Notes: generated by a model not told the origin, from the sequence alone. A stretch of 64,000 nt of DNA from Clostridium sp. 'deep sea' (GCF_014931565.1 NZ_CP063353.1:1984001-2048000); one strand, 5' to 3'. Numbered from the stretch's first letter, positions 17,054 to 27,558 are shown. Numbers and translations are program-made.

Positions 17054-19027
17054 TTATAGTTTTTTTAAATTTTCTAAATTTTCACCCAATATATAATGAC
17101 TAAACCAAATTAAATTTTGATGCATTATAGCTCTATTTAACCCTGGCTTATTTGGACCATGAGCCATATCCTTAAATACTATTAACTTACTCTCTACCTT
17201 CATATCTTGCAAACCACGATATAACTCATAGGCATTAGCAACGGGTACTCTGTGATCTGAGTCACCATGCTGTATTAAAGTAGCAGTACAAGCAGTTTTA
17301 AGATAAGTCATGGGAGCAGTTTTCTGATATATTTCTTTATCTAGCCATGGATTAAAGCCTAAGTAGCTTCTTGTGAATAGAGGAATGTCTGTTTGAACAT
17401 AATAGGTTTTCCAATCACTTACACCAGCACCAACTGAAATGGCTTTAAATCTATTGCTATACGTTGAGCAAAAGGCTGATATGTATCCACCTTGACTCCA
17501 ACCCATTACCCCAACTCTGTCTTTATCTGCATAGCCTTGCTCTATTAAGTAATCTACTCCAGAGATAATATCATCATAATCTCCAAAACCTAATTTACGA
17601 AAGTTAGCAGTTTCAAACTGCTTTCCGTAGCTAGTACTTCCACGATAATTGGGCTCTAAAACTATAAATCCTTTTTCAATAAATTGCTCTATTGGATAAA
17701 GTCTATTAATTGCCTGTACTTTAAATGATGCCCACCTTGGTCCTCCATGGATATTTAACAATAAGGGATATATTTTATTGCTATCAAAGTCTTCAGGCAG
17801 AGTTAAAACTCCTCCTATTTCAATGCCCTCGGAGTTTTGCCAACTAATATGCTTTTTAATACACATTTTACGACCTGTAAACACCTGTGAGAAATTACTT
17901 AATTTTTCGTCATTTAAGTAAAGTTCAAAGGCTTGAGTTGAGTTGGCTTTGATATAACAAATATAATTACCACACTTAGATGATGAAGCATCTCTTACAT
18001 ATAAATCATCATCTCCATAAAGGTTTTGAATTTCACCTTGTTCGTTCATTTTAGCTAATATGTAGTTGGCCTTGTATTGGTACTTTATTAATATGCTCTT
18101 TTCATTCCATGATATTGGATAAATGTTTAAATCAGAATTTTTTAAGGGTTGTATTAGCTGTTCAGTTTTTAAGTTGTAGATACATAAATTGTACTCATCA
18201 ATATTATTATTATAGTATTCTTTTTCTTTTACAGATAATCTCAAGAGCAACTGTTCACTATCTGGAGAAAAGAGCAATGTAGTTCCAACTATATTATTTA
18301 ACTTTAACTCTTTACTCTCTTCTGTTTTTAGGTTCTTAATTACTATTTGAAAGTTTAAATACTCTTCTACAAGTGGAGTAGGTGTTTTAGTATAAGCAAT
18401 TAAGTTGTTATTATTCGCTATTACAAATTCTCTTATGTAAAACTCTCCACTAACTATTTTTTGATACTCACACTCTTCTTTCTCCTCATTTTGCTTAACT
18501 TTTTTAGGAGATTTATTAAAGTTATTTGGTTTAAAATCTACTACATAAAGGCTATTAAAAGTATGCTCTTCATTGATGTATAAAAATTCACCATAGGTTT
18601 TATTTCGTTCTTCAATTTCTTTTGCTTTTTTATTGTCTGCTAAAAAGTATAATTTATCTCCTGTAGGTGACCACTTAACATTAGAAACACTTTCATGTGA
18701 TTTTGTTAATTGATAACAGCTAAAGTCCTCGGTATTAAATATGAAAATTTGTGTTTTTTTCTTATCTTTTTCACCTTTTGAAGCTAAAAAAGCCAAAAAC
18801 TGACTATTTGGAGACCAAGTAATGCCTCCAGAAACTGGTTCGCAAAATATTTTTACTGATTTTTTAAGACTTTTTTGATAAAGCCATAGTTCTTTATTGT
18901 ATTGGTTTTGATCCCAATCTGTGGTGTTTTTTATGTAAGCAATATTTTCACCATTATTGCTAACGGCTGATGTAAGTAAAGTTGGTAAAGATATAACCTC
19001 TTCAATTGTTAGGTATGATTTTTTCAT
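17054..19027 (-). CDS. S9 family (prolyl oligopeptidase-type) peptidase
   Basis: This 657-residue protein has an N-terminal beta-propeller (WD40-like repeats such as GGITWSPNSQFLAFLAS and NVKWSPTGDKLYFLA) and a C-terminal alpha/beta-hydrolase. The nucleophile elbow is GWSQGGY, the acid Asp is in HGDSDHRVP and the His in DMAHGPN. Acylaminoacyl-peptidase and related enzymes of this type cleave short peptides in the cytoplasm. There is no signal peptide. The start ATG has GGAGG 6 bases upstream. It fits with the other peptide-degrading genes in the window. Confidence 0.93.
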   Translation of the reverse strand: MKKSYLTIEEVISLPTLLTSAVSNNGENIAYIKNTTDWDQNQYNKELWLYQKSLKKSVKIFCEPVSGGITWSPNSQFLAFLASKGEKDKKKTQIFIFNTEDFSCYQLTKSHESVSNVKWSPTGDKLYFLADNKKAKEIEERNKTYGEFLYINEEHTFNSLYVVDFKPNNFNKSPKKVKQNEEKEECEYQKIVSGEFYIREFVIANNNNLIAYTKTPTPLVEEYLNFQIVIKNLKTEESKELKLNNIVGTTLLFSPDSEQLLLRLSVKEKEYYNNNIDEYNLCIYNLKTEQLIQPLKNSDLNIYPISWNEKSILIKYQYKANYILAKMNEQGEIQNLYGDDDLYVRDASSSKCGNYICYIKANSTQAFELYLNDEKLSNFSQVFTGRKMCIKKHISWQNSEGIEIGGVLTLPEDFDSNKIYPLLLNIHGGPRWASFKVQAINRLYPIEQFIEKGFIVLEPNYRGSTSYGKQFETANFRKLGFGDYDDIISGVDYLIEQGYADKDRVGVMGWSQGGYISAFCSTYSNRFKAISVGAGVSDWKTYYVQTDIPLFTRSYLGFNPWLDKEIYQKTAPMTYLKTACTATLIQHGDSDHRVPVANAYELYRGLQDMKVESKLIVFKDMAHGPNKPGLNRAIMHQNLIWFSHYILGENLENLKKL

Positions 19028-19317
19028 TTTAGTCCTCCATTGTGTTTGTTTTTAAATGGCCCATAAGTAATATACGTTTTTGTTGTAATTTTCTCCTTTA
19101 TTTTTACATAAGATATTATTATTTTTTTTGCTATTTATATTTAGATTTAATATAAACTACTTTTTTTGGATTAATTATAATAATTAATTTAGCTAATTAC
19201 AAAATGCTTATTCAGTTAATACTAAAATTAGCTAAGATGCTTTTGCTTTTTTTAGCTAATTATTATATAATTATTAATTTTTTAGCGTACTTAAAGTTTA
19301 AAAGGACTATCTGAGTA
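19028..19317. other. AT-rich intergenic region upstream of the S9 peptidase
   Basis: About 290 bases of very AT-rich sequence contain several TTAGCTAAT-like words but no frame with a ribosome site. I see no structured RNA. It presumably contains the peptidase promoter. Confidence 0.35.
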
Positions 19318-19354
19318 GCAAAAAAGGATATTGCATTTATGCAATATCCTTTTA
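19318..19354 (-). terminator. Terminator of the PspC/transketolase transcript
   Basis: A perfect 14-bp stem (19323-19336 with 19341-19354) has a short loop, with a U run on the minus strand. It lies immediately after the PspC gene stop. Confidence 0.88.
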
Positions 19355-19355
19355 G

Positions 19356-19898
19356 TTAGTGTATTCTTTCTGGCATTACAAGCCAAGCTATTATATAAAC
19401 AATAAATCCTGATCCATACGCCAGTATTAACAATAAAGCTACAATCCTTATTATTGTGGGATCAACTTTAAAATATTCTCCCAAACCACCACATACACCC
19501 GCTACTACTTTATTTTTGTTGGATCTATATAGTTTTTTATCTGGGTTATAGTTATAACCATTGTTATCACTGTTATATTCATTATATTCATGATCGTTCT
19601 TTTCTTGGGTATCGTAATAACTGTATCTAGTTTGATCATAGCTATATCTATTTTCGGTTTTATTTTCTTCTATGATAGTTCTTTTCTTGGTAATATCTCC
19701 TTGACGTGCTCCCCTAGGTTTATCTGGCACAATTACTGCCGCCAAGATATAGAACACCAGACCTGTTCCTAATGCAAATGCTGCAAAAACAAATCCTAGT
19801 CTTACTATAGCGCTATCTATTCCAAAATACTCCGCTACCCCGCCACAAACACCAGCGATAACTTTATCGTTATTAGACTTATAAAGGCGCTTATTCAT
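19356..19898 (-). CDS. Protein with two PspC domains
   Basis: This 180-residue protein consists of two copies of the PspC domain (about residues 1-58 and 120-178). Each starts with LYRSN-x-KVVAGVCGGLGEYF-like sequence and contains a hydrophobic membrane segment. They are joined by a charged linker rich in Tyr, Asn and Glu. PspC proteins are membrane proteins linked to envelope stress responses. The tandem arrangement means the two membrane segments could form a hairpin. Start ATG with GAGGGG. It follows the transketolase genes by 22 bases and shares their terminator. Confidence 0.9.
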   Translation of the reverse strand: MNKRLYKSNNDKVIAGVCGGVAEYFGIDSAIVRLGFVFAAFALGTGLVFYILAAVIVPDKPRGARQGDITKKRTIIEENKTENRYSYDQTRYSYYDTQEKNDHEYNEYNSDNNGYNYNPDKKLYRSNKNKVVAGVCGGLGEYFKVDPTIIRIVALLLILAYGSGFIVYIIAWLVMPERIH

Positions 19899-19920
19899 TT
19901 AAACCCCTCTCTTTTTGCTG

Positions 19921-20856
19921 TTATTTTCTGTTTATTACTTTTTTAACTGCCTCAATGATATCTGTTGCCATTAAATTATATTCAACTAGTAGCTCATTGG
20001 GACTACCTGACTGACCAAATCTATCTCTAACACCAACCATTTGTACTGGTACTGGTTTTTGCTCTGCTAGAAGTGTTGCTACGGCACTACCTAAGCCACC
20101 TATAACACTATGCTCTTCAGCAGTTACAATTGCTCCTGTTTCCTCTGCTGCTTTTATTACAGCGCCTATATCTAGGGGTTTAACAGTGGTCATATCTAGT
20201 ACTCTTACTTTAATTCCTGTTTTAGCTAACTGTTTACTAGCCTCTACTGCTTGCTGAACCATTAAACCACAAGCAATAATAGTAGCGTCATGTCCATTAG
20301 CTAATTGTTTGGCCTGACCAATTGCAAAAAATTCATCATCATTATATATTGTTTCAACACTTGGTCTACCTAATCTAATATAAACAGGACCATCAAATTC
20401 ATAAGCTAATTTAATCATTTTTTTAGTTGATACTCCGTCTGCAGGAACCAATACTGTCATATTAGGAATAGCTCGCATAATAGCGATATCTTCTACAGAC
20501 TGATGCGAACCTCCATCAGGACCTACAGTTACACCTGAATGAGTAGCTGCGATTTTTACATTTAAATTTGGGTAACATACTGAGTTCCTAATTTGCTCAA
20601 AGGCTCTACCTGTTGCAAATAATGCAAAAGAACTAACAAAAGGCACTTTACCTGCTGCCGCTAAACCTGCAGCAACACCAATCATATTAGCTTCAGCAAT
20701 TCCTGTACTAAAAAAACGATTAGGAAACTCTTTTTTAAATAAGGCTGTTTTAGTTGATTTAGATAAATCCGCATCTAGAACAATTATATTCTCATGGTTT
20801 TTACCAAGCTCAACTAGGGCCTTACCATATGCTTCTCTGGTAGCCATTTTACTCAT
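19921..20856 (-). CDS. Transketolase, C-terminal subunit
   Basis: This 311-residue protein carries the pyrimidine-binding and C-terminal domains of transketolase, including TGIAEANMIGVAAGLAA, with the Glu that activates thiamine diphosphate. It pairs with the N-terminal subunit encoded just upstream, overlapping by 8 bases. Such split transketolases are common in Clostridia and archaea and act in the non-oxidative pentose phosphate pathway. The chosen start (ATG, then a second ATG three codons later) has GGGGG upstream. Confidence 0.94.
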   Translation of the reverse strand: MSKMATREAYGKALVELGKNHENIIVLDADLSKSTKTALFKKEFPNRFFSTGIAEANMIGVAAGLAAAGKVPFVSSFALFATGRAFEQIRNSVCYPNLNVKIAATHSGVTVGPDGGSHQSVEDIAIMRAIPNMTVLVPADGVSTKKMIKLAYEFDGPVYIRLGRPSVETIYNDDEFFAIGQAKQLANGHDATIIACGLMVQQAVEASKQLAKTGIKVRVLDMTTVKPLDIGAVIKAAEETGAIVTAEEHSVIGGLGSAVATLLAEQKPVPVQMVGVRDRFGQSGSPNELLVEYNLMATDIIEAVKKVINRK

Positions 20857-21679
20857 GTTTTTTACCCCCTAATTCGTTTAAAGCCTGTGTAACTTGTTCA
20901 GTAGATGGTGCATTACCATGCCAACCAGCTTCATTCTCCATAAAGCTAACACCCTTACCTTTAATGGTGCTTGCAATAATGATAGATGGTTTATCTTCTA
21001 CTAATTTTGCTTGATTAACAGCATTACAAATCTGCTCAAAATCATGTCCATTTATTTCTAAAACATGCCAACCAAATGAGCTCCATTTTTCTGGTAATGG
21101 GTCTATTCCCATAACATCCTGAACTTTGCCATCAATTTGCAAACCGTTAAAATCTAAAAATACTATTAATTTACCTAATTTATTATGTGAAGCAAACATT
21201 GCAGCTTCCCAAATTTGACCCTCTTGAACTTCTCCATCTCCAAGAATAGAATATGTATAATATTCTTTGTTATCAATTTTGCCTGCTAATGCCATTCCTA
21301 CAGCAGTAGATAAGCCTTGACCTAATGAGCCAGTAGACATCTCTACACCTGCAAGTTTCTTCATATCTGGATGTCCCTGTAATGGGCTACCTAGTTTTCT
21401 TAAGGTTTTAAGTTCCTTAATATCAAAGTATTCACGCATAGCCAAAGCTGAATACAATACTGGTGCTGCGTGTCCCTTGCTTAATACAAACCGATCTCGC
21501 TCTGCCCACTCTGGTTCTTGAGGTTTAATATTCATTAACTTAAAATAGAGCGCTGTAACTATATCTGCTGAAGATAATGAACCACCAGGATGACCTGACC
21601 CTGCTTCGCCAATCATTGATACTATATTACGACGCATCTCTTGGGCTATATCCATAAGCTTTTCGTTTTGATAACTCAT
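20849..21679 (-). CDS. Transketolase, N-terminal subunit
   Basis: The 276-residue protein binds the thiamine diphosphate phosphates, with SGHPGGSLS, a GDGEVQEGQ motif and the metal-binding Asn in DFNGLQIDG. The ATG at 21679 is preferred over one 15 codons earlier because GGAGG lies in front of it. It makes one enzyme with the downstream C-terminal subunit. Confidence 0.94.
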   Translation of the reverse strand: MSYQNEKLMDIAQEMRRNIVSMIGEAGSGHPGGSLSSADIVTALYFKLMNIKPQEPEWAERDRFVLSKGHAAPVLYSALAMREYFDIKELKTLRKLGSPLQGHPDMKKLAGVEMSTGSLGQGLSTAVGMALAGKIDNKEYYTYSILGDGEVQEGQIWEAAMFASHNKLGKLIVFLDFNGLQIDGKVQDVMGIDPLPEKWSSFGWHVLEINGHDFEQICNAVNQAKLVEDKPSIIIASTIKGKGVSFMENEAGWHGNAPSTEQVTQALNELGGKKHE

Positions 21680-21739
21680 TGAACATCCCTCCATTAGTTT
21701 ATTTTTACGTATATAAGTTAACATACTTACTTAAGTTCT

Positions 21740-22483
21740 TCAATGATTTCCAAAAAACTTATCTTTAATTATGGATAATCCAAACTTAGGCAAAGCAGTT
21801 GCCCTACCTATTCTTTTAGGGTCTGTTACCAATCTATAAGCCCATTCCATGCCCATTTTCTGCCAACGCTCTGGGGCTCTTTTTAATACACCTGCTAAAT
21901 GATCAAAGCTTCCACCTAATCCAATAGCAACCTTTACTGGTAACTTAGCTAAGTTTTCATTTATCCAATACTCTTGAGTTGGACAACCTAAACACACTAA
22001 TAGTAAATCTGGCTCTAAGGCTTTTATATCATTAATTATTTCAACTTCTAATTCTTTATCAAAATAACCATCAGAATAACCTTTAATAACTACACCCGGA
22101 TACAATCTTTTTATTTCAAAGGTAGCCGCTGACACTACCTCTGGCTTGGCTCCTAATAGATATACTGATTTTTCAGTATTGTTCATTAAGCTAAATAACT
22201 CATGCATTAAATCATAACCAGTAACTCGCTCAGGTAGCGAGTCTCCCAGTATTTTAGAGGCCCACACTACTCCTATACCGTCAGCAGTAACTAGGGAAGC
22301 CTTTTGTAAAATTCGCTTTAGTTTTAAATCGCTCTTGGTTTTATATAGTACTTCACTATTGGCTGTAACTATATGCTGGCGCATTTTGCCCTCATTTATC
22401 CAAGAGTTGATTAATTGTGCTGTATTCTTCAGCGTGCTCTTATAAATTGGAATATCACTAATTATACATACGTCTTTAATCAT
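21740..22483 (-). CDS. WecG/TagA/CpsF family glycosyltransferase
   Basis: This 247-residue protein has the family motifs VTADGIGVVWASKILG and CLGCPTQEYWI. Members transfer N-acetylmannosaminyl or similar residues to a lipid-linked sugar in wall teichoic acid or secondary wall polymer synthesis, at the inner membrane face. The gene overlaps the end of csaB by 8 bases, so the two are translationally coupled. This places it in assembly of the pyruvylated wall polymer. Confidence 0.92.
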   Translation of the reverse strand: MIKDVCIISDIPIYKSTLKNTAQLINSWINEGKMRQHIVTANSEVLYKTKSDLKLKRILQKASLVTADGIGVVWASKILGDSLPERVTGYDLMHELFSLMNNTEKSVYLLGAKPEVVSAATFEIKRLYPGVVIKGYSDGYFDKELEVEIINDIKALEPDLLLVCLGCPTQEYWINENLAKLPVKVAIGLGGSFDHLAGVLKRAPERWQKMGMEWAYRLVTDPKRIGRATALPKFGLSIIKDKFFGNH

Positions 22484-23594
22484 TACAATCCCCCAACGCT
22501 AAACTTGTTGCAATTTGAATTGCCTGCCATGCCTCTTGCTGTAGTTGTGTTGCTTTCTCAATAACTTGTTGTTTATTACCCTCAACATCATTAAGTATTT
22601 TACCCAAATTCTCAACAATTTTACTTGCTTTTAAATCTTTAGTAGTTCCTATTGCTGTTTTAGCAAGCCTCTCTAAAAAGGCGTCAATTTTAGGGTCATA
22701 ACTTATACCTATGATGTTTACTCCTTGGCGGGCAGCAAATATTAATGAATGTAATCTCATGCCTATCATTACATCTAGTTGCTGACAAATTCCTAGTAAC
22801 TCATCTGCGCGATATTGGTTCTGCAAAATATAAACATGGCTATACTCATTCATTAAATTACTTACTTGCAAAACAACCTCATAATCTCTGCTATGTTCAA
22901 ACGGTAAAAATATTATTTGGGCATTATATTTTTTAATTATTTCATCTAGTGCCTTGGCAATTTCTTTAACATAGTGTTCTTGGCCTTGCCAAGGCCTTAC
23001 AGACACTCCAATCCATGGTCCATTTTCATTAAATGGTATATGCTCTTCTATTAATATCTCTTTAACCCGTTGTTTTGCTACAGGCTGTAAAAAAAACACA
23101 GGGTCAGCTGTTAGTCTAACATTAGATAAACCAATTTCATGTAAGAGGTCCGCAGATTGCTGATCTCTTACAGTAATACTATTTACCCCAGTTAATGTTC
23201 TTTTAATCATATTCGCAAGCATTTTGCTATTAACAGGCCCTACTCCTTGAGAAAAGAACATAATAGGAACTTTCATTAGCTTTGCCATTTTTATTATACT
23301 TAAATAATATGGAATGGTTAAAGAGCCAGTTGCGTCTTGCAACAGGCTGCCTCCACCACTTATTAATAAATCTGCTTTATTTAACTCAAACATTAAGCGA
23401 GTATAGTTTACCCGACTAAGTGCTCTAACATTATACAGTTTTCTTGTCTCTTCTGGATTGCCCGATAAAACCACCAAGTCAACATTAGGAATAGTTTGTT
23501 TTAAACCATCTATTATTGAACACAAAATAGCTTCATCTCCAGCATTATTAAATCCATAATAACCTGATAGTAATATTTTAGTCAGATTAATCAC
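22476..23594 (-). CDS. csaB: Polysaccharide pyruvyl transferase CsaB
   Basis: This 372-residue protein has the N-terminal GYYGFNNAGDEAIL motif, SGGGSLLQD, and the C-terminal GMRLHSLIFAARQ motif, all typical of CsaB. CsaB adds ketal pyruvate to secondary wall polymer, which SLH-domain proteins need for anchoring. The SLH protein at 5.8-8.3 kb is a likely client. The start is a GTG within a GAGGTG sequence, so the exact start is uncertain by a few codons. Confidence 0.93.
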   Translation of the reverse strand: MINLTKILLSGYYGFNNAGDEAILCSIIDGLKQTIPNVDLVVLSGNPEETRKLYNVRALSRVNYTRLMFELNKADLLISGGGSLLQDATGSLTIPYYLSIIKMAKLMKVPIMFFSQGVGPVNSKMLANMIKRTLTGVNSITVRDQQSADLLHEIGLSNVRLTADPVFFLQPVAKQRVKEILIEEHIPFNENGPWIGVSVRPWQGQEHYVKEIAKALDEIIKKYNAQIIFLPFEHSRDYEVVLQVSNLMNEYSHVYILQNQYRADELLGICQQLDVMIGMRLHSLIFAARQGVNIIGISYDPKIDAFLERLAKTAIGTTKDLKASKIVENLGKILNDVEGNKQQVIEKATQLQQEAWQAIQIATSLALGDCND

Positions 23595-23603
23595 CTCAAT
23601 AAC

Positions 23604-25618
23604 TTATTCAATAGCCTCGAAAATACCTGTTTTTGATATTAATTCATAAATAATAATAAAAATAGCACTTACAATAATACCAACCCAAATACCATTAAAG
23701 CTTGTTAACAAAGCCATCCATAAAGGTTTATGCAGGTGGGCAAAGGTATTAACCATAGACGCTAAACCTATTGAACCAATAGTTAATGGTATTAAAATAT
23801 GTTTCTTTTTCATCTGTAACCAAGCAGCTAGAACTATCATGGGAATTCCTAATGCAAATTCTTTAAACCTAGGTCTGGCAACTAGTATTCTCTGCAACAC
23901 TGCTCTAATTTTAAGCTCTATTCCAGAAACTCCAACCGAGGGATTATTGCCAGATCTTATTACTAACAAACCTAAAGCAATTACAGCAATGCCAGCTAAA
24001 AGAGCATGGTACATTTTTATATTCATGTTTAGCAAATTTGCTATATTGTTTTTTGTATCATTATCGAGTACTAATATTAAGAATGTTAAGGGTATAGGCA
24101 TAAGTAATGCTATTTTAACCATGGGGAATACATCAATTGATGTCATAAATCTTAAGGTTGCTAGAGAACCATGTACATATATTCCACCCATTAGGGTTAT
24201 GCCAAATACCACTAAGAGTTTTTTAATTAACCCTAGTTTACTTTGCACATTGTTCATCCACAAAAATCCTACTACAATTGCTAAAGTAGGAAAAACAATA
24301 GCAGCTGTTAAGGCAACTATTTTTTGCATTAGGAGATGGTAAGATGTTAAGACAAAGCTTGCACCTAAAACTCCAACAATGCCTATAATTAATAATATAA
24401 ATGTAAGTTTTTGGGCATTTTTAAATACCTGTAAAAATAATAGCAAAAAGGCACAACCTACGCCTATACTTATTAAAGCAAGCACCCATTTAGGTAAAGT
24501 TAATCTACCTGGTACAGCTGAAATAGAACTATTACTTTTTGAAATAGCTGTAAGTTTACTAAAGTACTCTTTATTAAATTCTATTGATTTAGAAAAAGGT
24601 CTTATATAAAAGATATGAACGTTGCGATCATTATAAGCAAGCCGATATCTTTCAACTACATTATGCATAACTGCATCGTTAGCTACGCTATTATATCGCT
24701 CTTTCCATTCATCGTTACTAATGCTATGAACCCTTGCTAAATTGTATTTAAGGTAGGTAGCTAGTTTTTTATCTCCTTTAATTGTTGCCATTTCAACATG
24801 ACCATACAGAGGAAAACTGTTTTTATCACTGTCTTTTGTTTGTAGTTGCTCTGCTGTGAGAGATAAAAATCCTTCGCCACTGCCAACAGGCATTCCCAAT
24901 ATTCCTTCTTTACCAGCAAAAATTATTGTTTTAGCACTAAATTCAGTTTTCATGTATTCAAAGTAATTTATAAATGCTTGTTTATCTTCTTTACTATAGG
25001 CAGCATTAAAGGGCCGGGGTACAATATTGAAGCTGTTAGCTTTAAGTGTTTTTATTGTTTTGGGGTCAAATCCTAACCCATTAATAGGTAAAGCTTTAGA
25101 GTTTTTTATTTCAATAATAGCTTTGTTATTATCTATATCATGTTTGGTAACCCTTTTATCTCCATATTTATTTAACCCTGCAGTATACAACTCTTTAGCT
25201 CTTTGCTCAGAGGCAACTAACAAGTAGATGTTTTCTTCAATAATATTGGACTTAGTTAAATATTGTGTAAAAGCATTATTGTTTAGATTTAGGTTAATTT
25301 GCTTTAATAAATCAAAACCCAAATGTGCTGAAACCTGTTCGTCTTCACTAAAGAATCCTTGTAAGCCATCTTTTTTGTCGTTATATAATGGCAACTCAGT
25401 GATAGCTACAAAGTTAATATTGCTGTCTTTGGCTGCAATTAAGATATCCTCAAGGGCATTACCAGTACTATTACTGTAATCTACCAATGAGTCATAATCT
25501 AAGACTGCAAGTAAATTTTTATCCTTAACCTGTTGCACATAATCTTGTGAGGTTAATACTAAAGCCGCTATCAGACCTAATATAACCCCCGCAAGTAATA
25601 TTTTTTAAGTGATTTCAT
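23604..25618 (-). CDS. DUF5693 membrane protein with apparent frameshift near its start
   Basis: The main frame (from 25538 down) encodes about 644 residues: an extracellular-looking domain of about 345 residues and then 8-9 membrane helices. DUF5693 proteins are regularly encoded upstream of csaB. The natural start is almost surely the ATG at 25618, with AAGGTG in front. It reads MKSLKK and must then pass into KILLAGVILGLIAALVLTS, a signal-anchor helix, to join the main frame. The run of A at 25601-25606 (plus strand T) is one base too short, so the frame breaks and hits a stop. It is either a sequence error, slippage correction or a real mutation. Without it, translation would begin at a GTG lacking the first helix. 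Confidence 0.82.
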
Positions 25619-25638
25619 TTTTAGTTCACCTTATTCTC

Positions 25639-26388
25639 TTAGTTTAATGCTGAATTAGAAGTAATATTTATTCCATCTTCTTTCACTACTACACTATTTA
25701 TGTAAATAGGAGGATTAGTATTATTAAATAGTATTGTTTTTGTATACATTACCTCTAATTGATTTATTACCTCTTCTGGTATCTGTTTATCTGTTGCTAT
25801 TTCAAAATCATAAGCAGAAGCCTGCAGTGATGACCAATCTTTGTTAGTTAATTTTAGTTTAAACTTAATTGGTAGATTTAACTCTTTTTGAGTGCCTGAT
25901 ACCCCAGAAATCTGCAAATAGCCGTCTCTACCCTGAACTGTCATTTCATTAAGGCTTTTATATAGACCCTGCAATAATTTAGCCATATCGCTTATAGCTA
26001 CATTCATATCAAGGGTTATAACAGGGCTATCTTTTAGCTCTATTTTGTGCTGTTTGAGGGTTTTAAATATATCTATTTGCCCTTTGTCTGCTTTTAAAGA
26101 GTAGCTTTTGACCGTTAAATTTCCAACCATTAAATTTGAGCCATTAATTTCAAAACTATTGAATTTACCAGCTAATAATTGAAAAGTATTGGCTTTTAAA
26201 TCTACGTTATTAGTAGTATCAGCATTAATAAATTTATTTATGTTTTTAGACAAATACATCTCTGCTGCAATAGGTGGCACAAACCATATTAGTACTATTA
26301 CTGCAACTACAGAACATAATATCCAAGTAGTGGCTTTACTCTTTTTATTTAGTTTTGGCTCTGCTACTTGTTTAACACTATCATTCAT
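25639..26388 (-). CDS. DUF2993 (LmeA-like) lipid-binding membrane protein
   Basis: This 249-residue protein has one N-terminal membrane segment (about residues 19-45) and a DUF2993 domain outside the membrane. The latter shows the pattern LLAGKFNSFEINGSNLMVG, then SYSLKADKGQIDI. Relatives such as mycobacterial LmeA bind phospholipids. Start ATG with AGGAGG. It lies between prfB and the wall-polymer genes, which fits an envelope role, but no specific function can be given. Confidence 0.8.
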   Translation of the reverse strand: MNDSVKQVAEPKLNKKSKATTWILCSVVAVIVLIWFVPPIAAEMYLSKNINKFINADTTNNVDLKANTFQLLAGKFNSFEINGSNLMVGNLTVKSYSLKADKGQIDIFKTLKQHKIELKDSPVITLDMNVAISDMAKLLQGLYKSLNEMTVQGRDGYLQISGVSGTQKELNLPIKFKLKLTNKDWSSLQASAYDFEIATDKQIPEEVINQLEVMYTKTILFNNTNPPIYINSVVVKEDGINITSNSALN

Positions 26389-26407
26389 TTTATGGCCTCC
26401 TACTTTA

Positions 26408-27530
26408 TTAATTAGGCTTTGTTTTATTTTGTGTTTTCCATTTTAGGTAACCAGCTATAAACTGTGATACATCTCCATCCATCACAGCATCTGTGTTACC
26501 AGTTTCTATATTGGTTCTATGGTCTTTTACCATTGCATAGGGGTGAAATACATAAGATCTAATTTGATTACCCCAAGCAATATCGCTCACCTCTCCGCGC
26601 ATTTTTGCTAAAGCCATTTCCTGCTCTTGTAGCTCTTTTTCATATAGCTTTGACTTTAAAAATCTCATAGCTGTATTTTTGTTAGAATGCTGTGATCTTT
26701 CATTTTGGCACTGCACTACAATACCCGAAGGTAGGTGGGTTATTCTAATAGCTGACTCTGTTTTATTAACATGTTGCCCACCTGCTCCACTAGCCCGATA
26801 GGTTTCAATTCTTAAATCTTCTGTTTTTATTTCTATGTTTATATCATCATCTAGTTCAGGCATAACCTCTACTGAAGCAAATGAAGTATGTCTTCTACCT
26901 GAGGAATCAAAAGGTGATAATCTAACTAAGCGATGAACTCCACGTTCAGCTTTTAAATAGCCATAGGCATTATTTCCTTTAATAAGTAACGTGGCATCTT
27001 TTATGCCGGCCTCTGGATCTGGTTGATAATCCCAAAATTCTACTTTGAAGCCTTGCTCTTCAGCCCATCTGGTATACATTCTTAATAACATTGCCGCCCA
27101 ATCCTGAGATTCAGTGCCACCTGCACCAGGATGCAGGCTAAGAATCGCATTGTTATGATCATACGGCTCGGTTAATAAAACAGCTAACTCAGCTTTATTT
27201 AAGTCTACTTCTATGGAATTTAACAAAGCTGTTAAAGTATGTTCTATTTCTTCCTCGGGCTCATCTATATAAAACTGCAAGTATTCCTTGGCATCATTAA
27301 TTTTGGTTTCAAGATCTCTGTAAATAGCAATATTAGCTTTAGTATTGCTCACTGCTTGAGTTGTTTTAAGAGCCTGTTCTTGTTTATCCCAAAAACCTAC
27401 TTGACTCATTTGCTCTTCCAACTTTTTTAGATTAGCTACTAAAGAAGGAAAGTCAAAGTAACTCACCAATTTCTAATAACTTTGATTCAAACCCTTCTAG
27501 CTGTTTTATAACTAGCGATGTTTCAATCAT
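26408..27530 (-). CDS. prfB: Peptide chain release factor 2, with programmed +1 frameshift
   Basis: RF2 ends translation at UGA and UAA. The gene starts at the ATG at 27530 (AGAGGTGA in front), reads 25 codons, reaches CTT TGA C, and continues in the +1 frame with DFPSLVANL through the rest. The product is about 370 residues and contains GGQ ([13 protein letters not shown]). The frameshift site is the classic autoregulatory one: low RF2 slows termination at the internal UGA and allows shifting. It lies directly downstream of secA, an order common in Firmicutes. Confidence 0.95.
27452..27458 (-). promoter_or_regulatory. prfB programmed +1 frameshift site CTTTGAC
   Basis: Minus strand CTT TGA C follows a GGTGAG sequence that can act as the internal Shine-Dalgarno stimulator at 3 bases spacing. 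The internal UGA is recognised by RF2 itself. A full-length RF2 is read only after the ribosome slips from CUU to UUU. Confidence 0.93.
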
Positions 27531-27558
27531 GTAATCACCTCTTTATTACATCTTTAAT

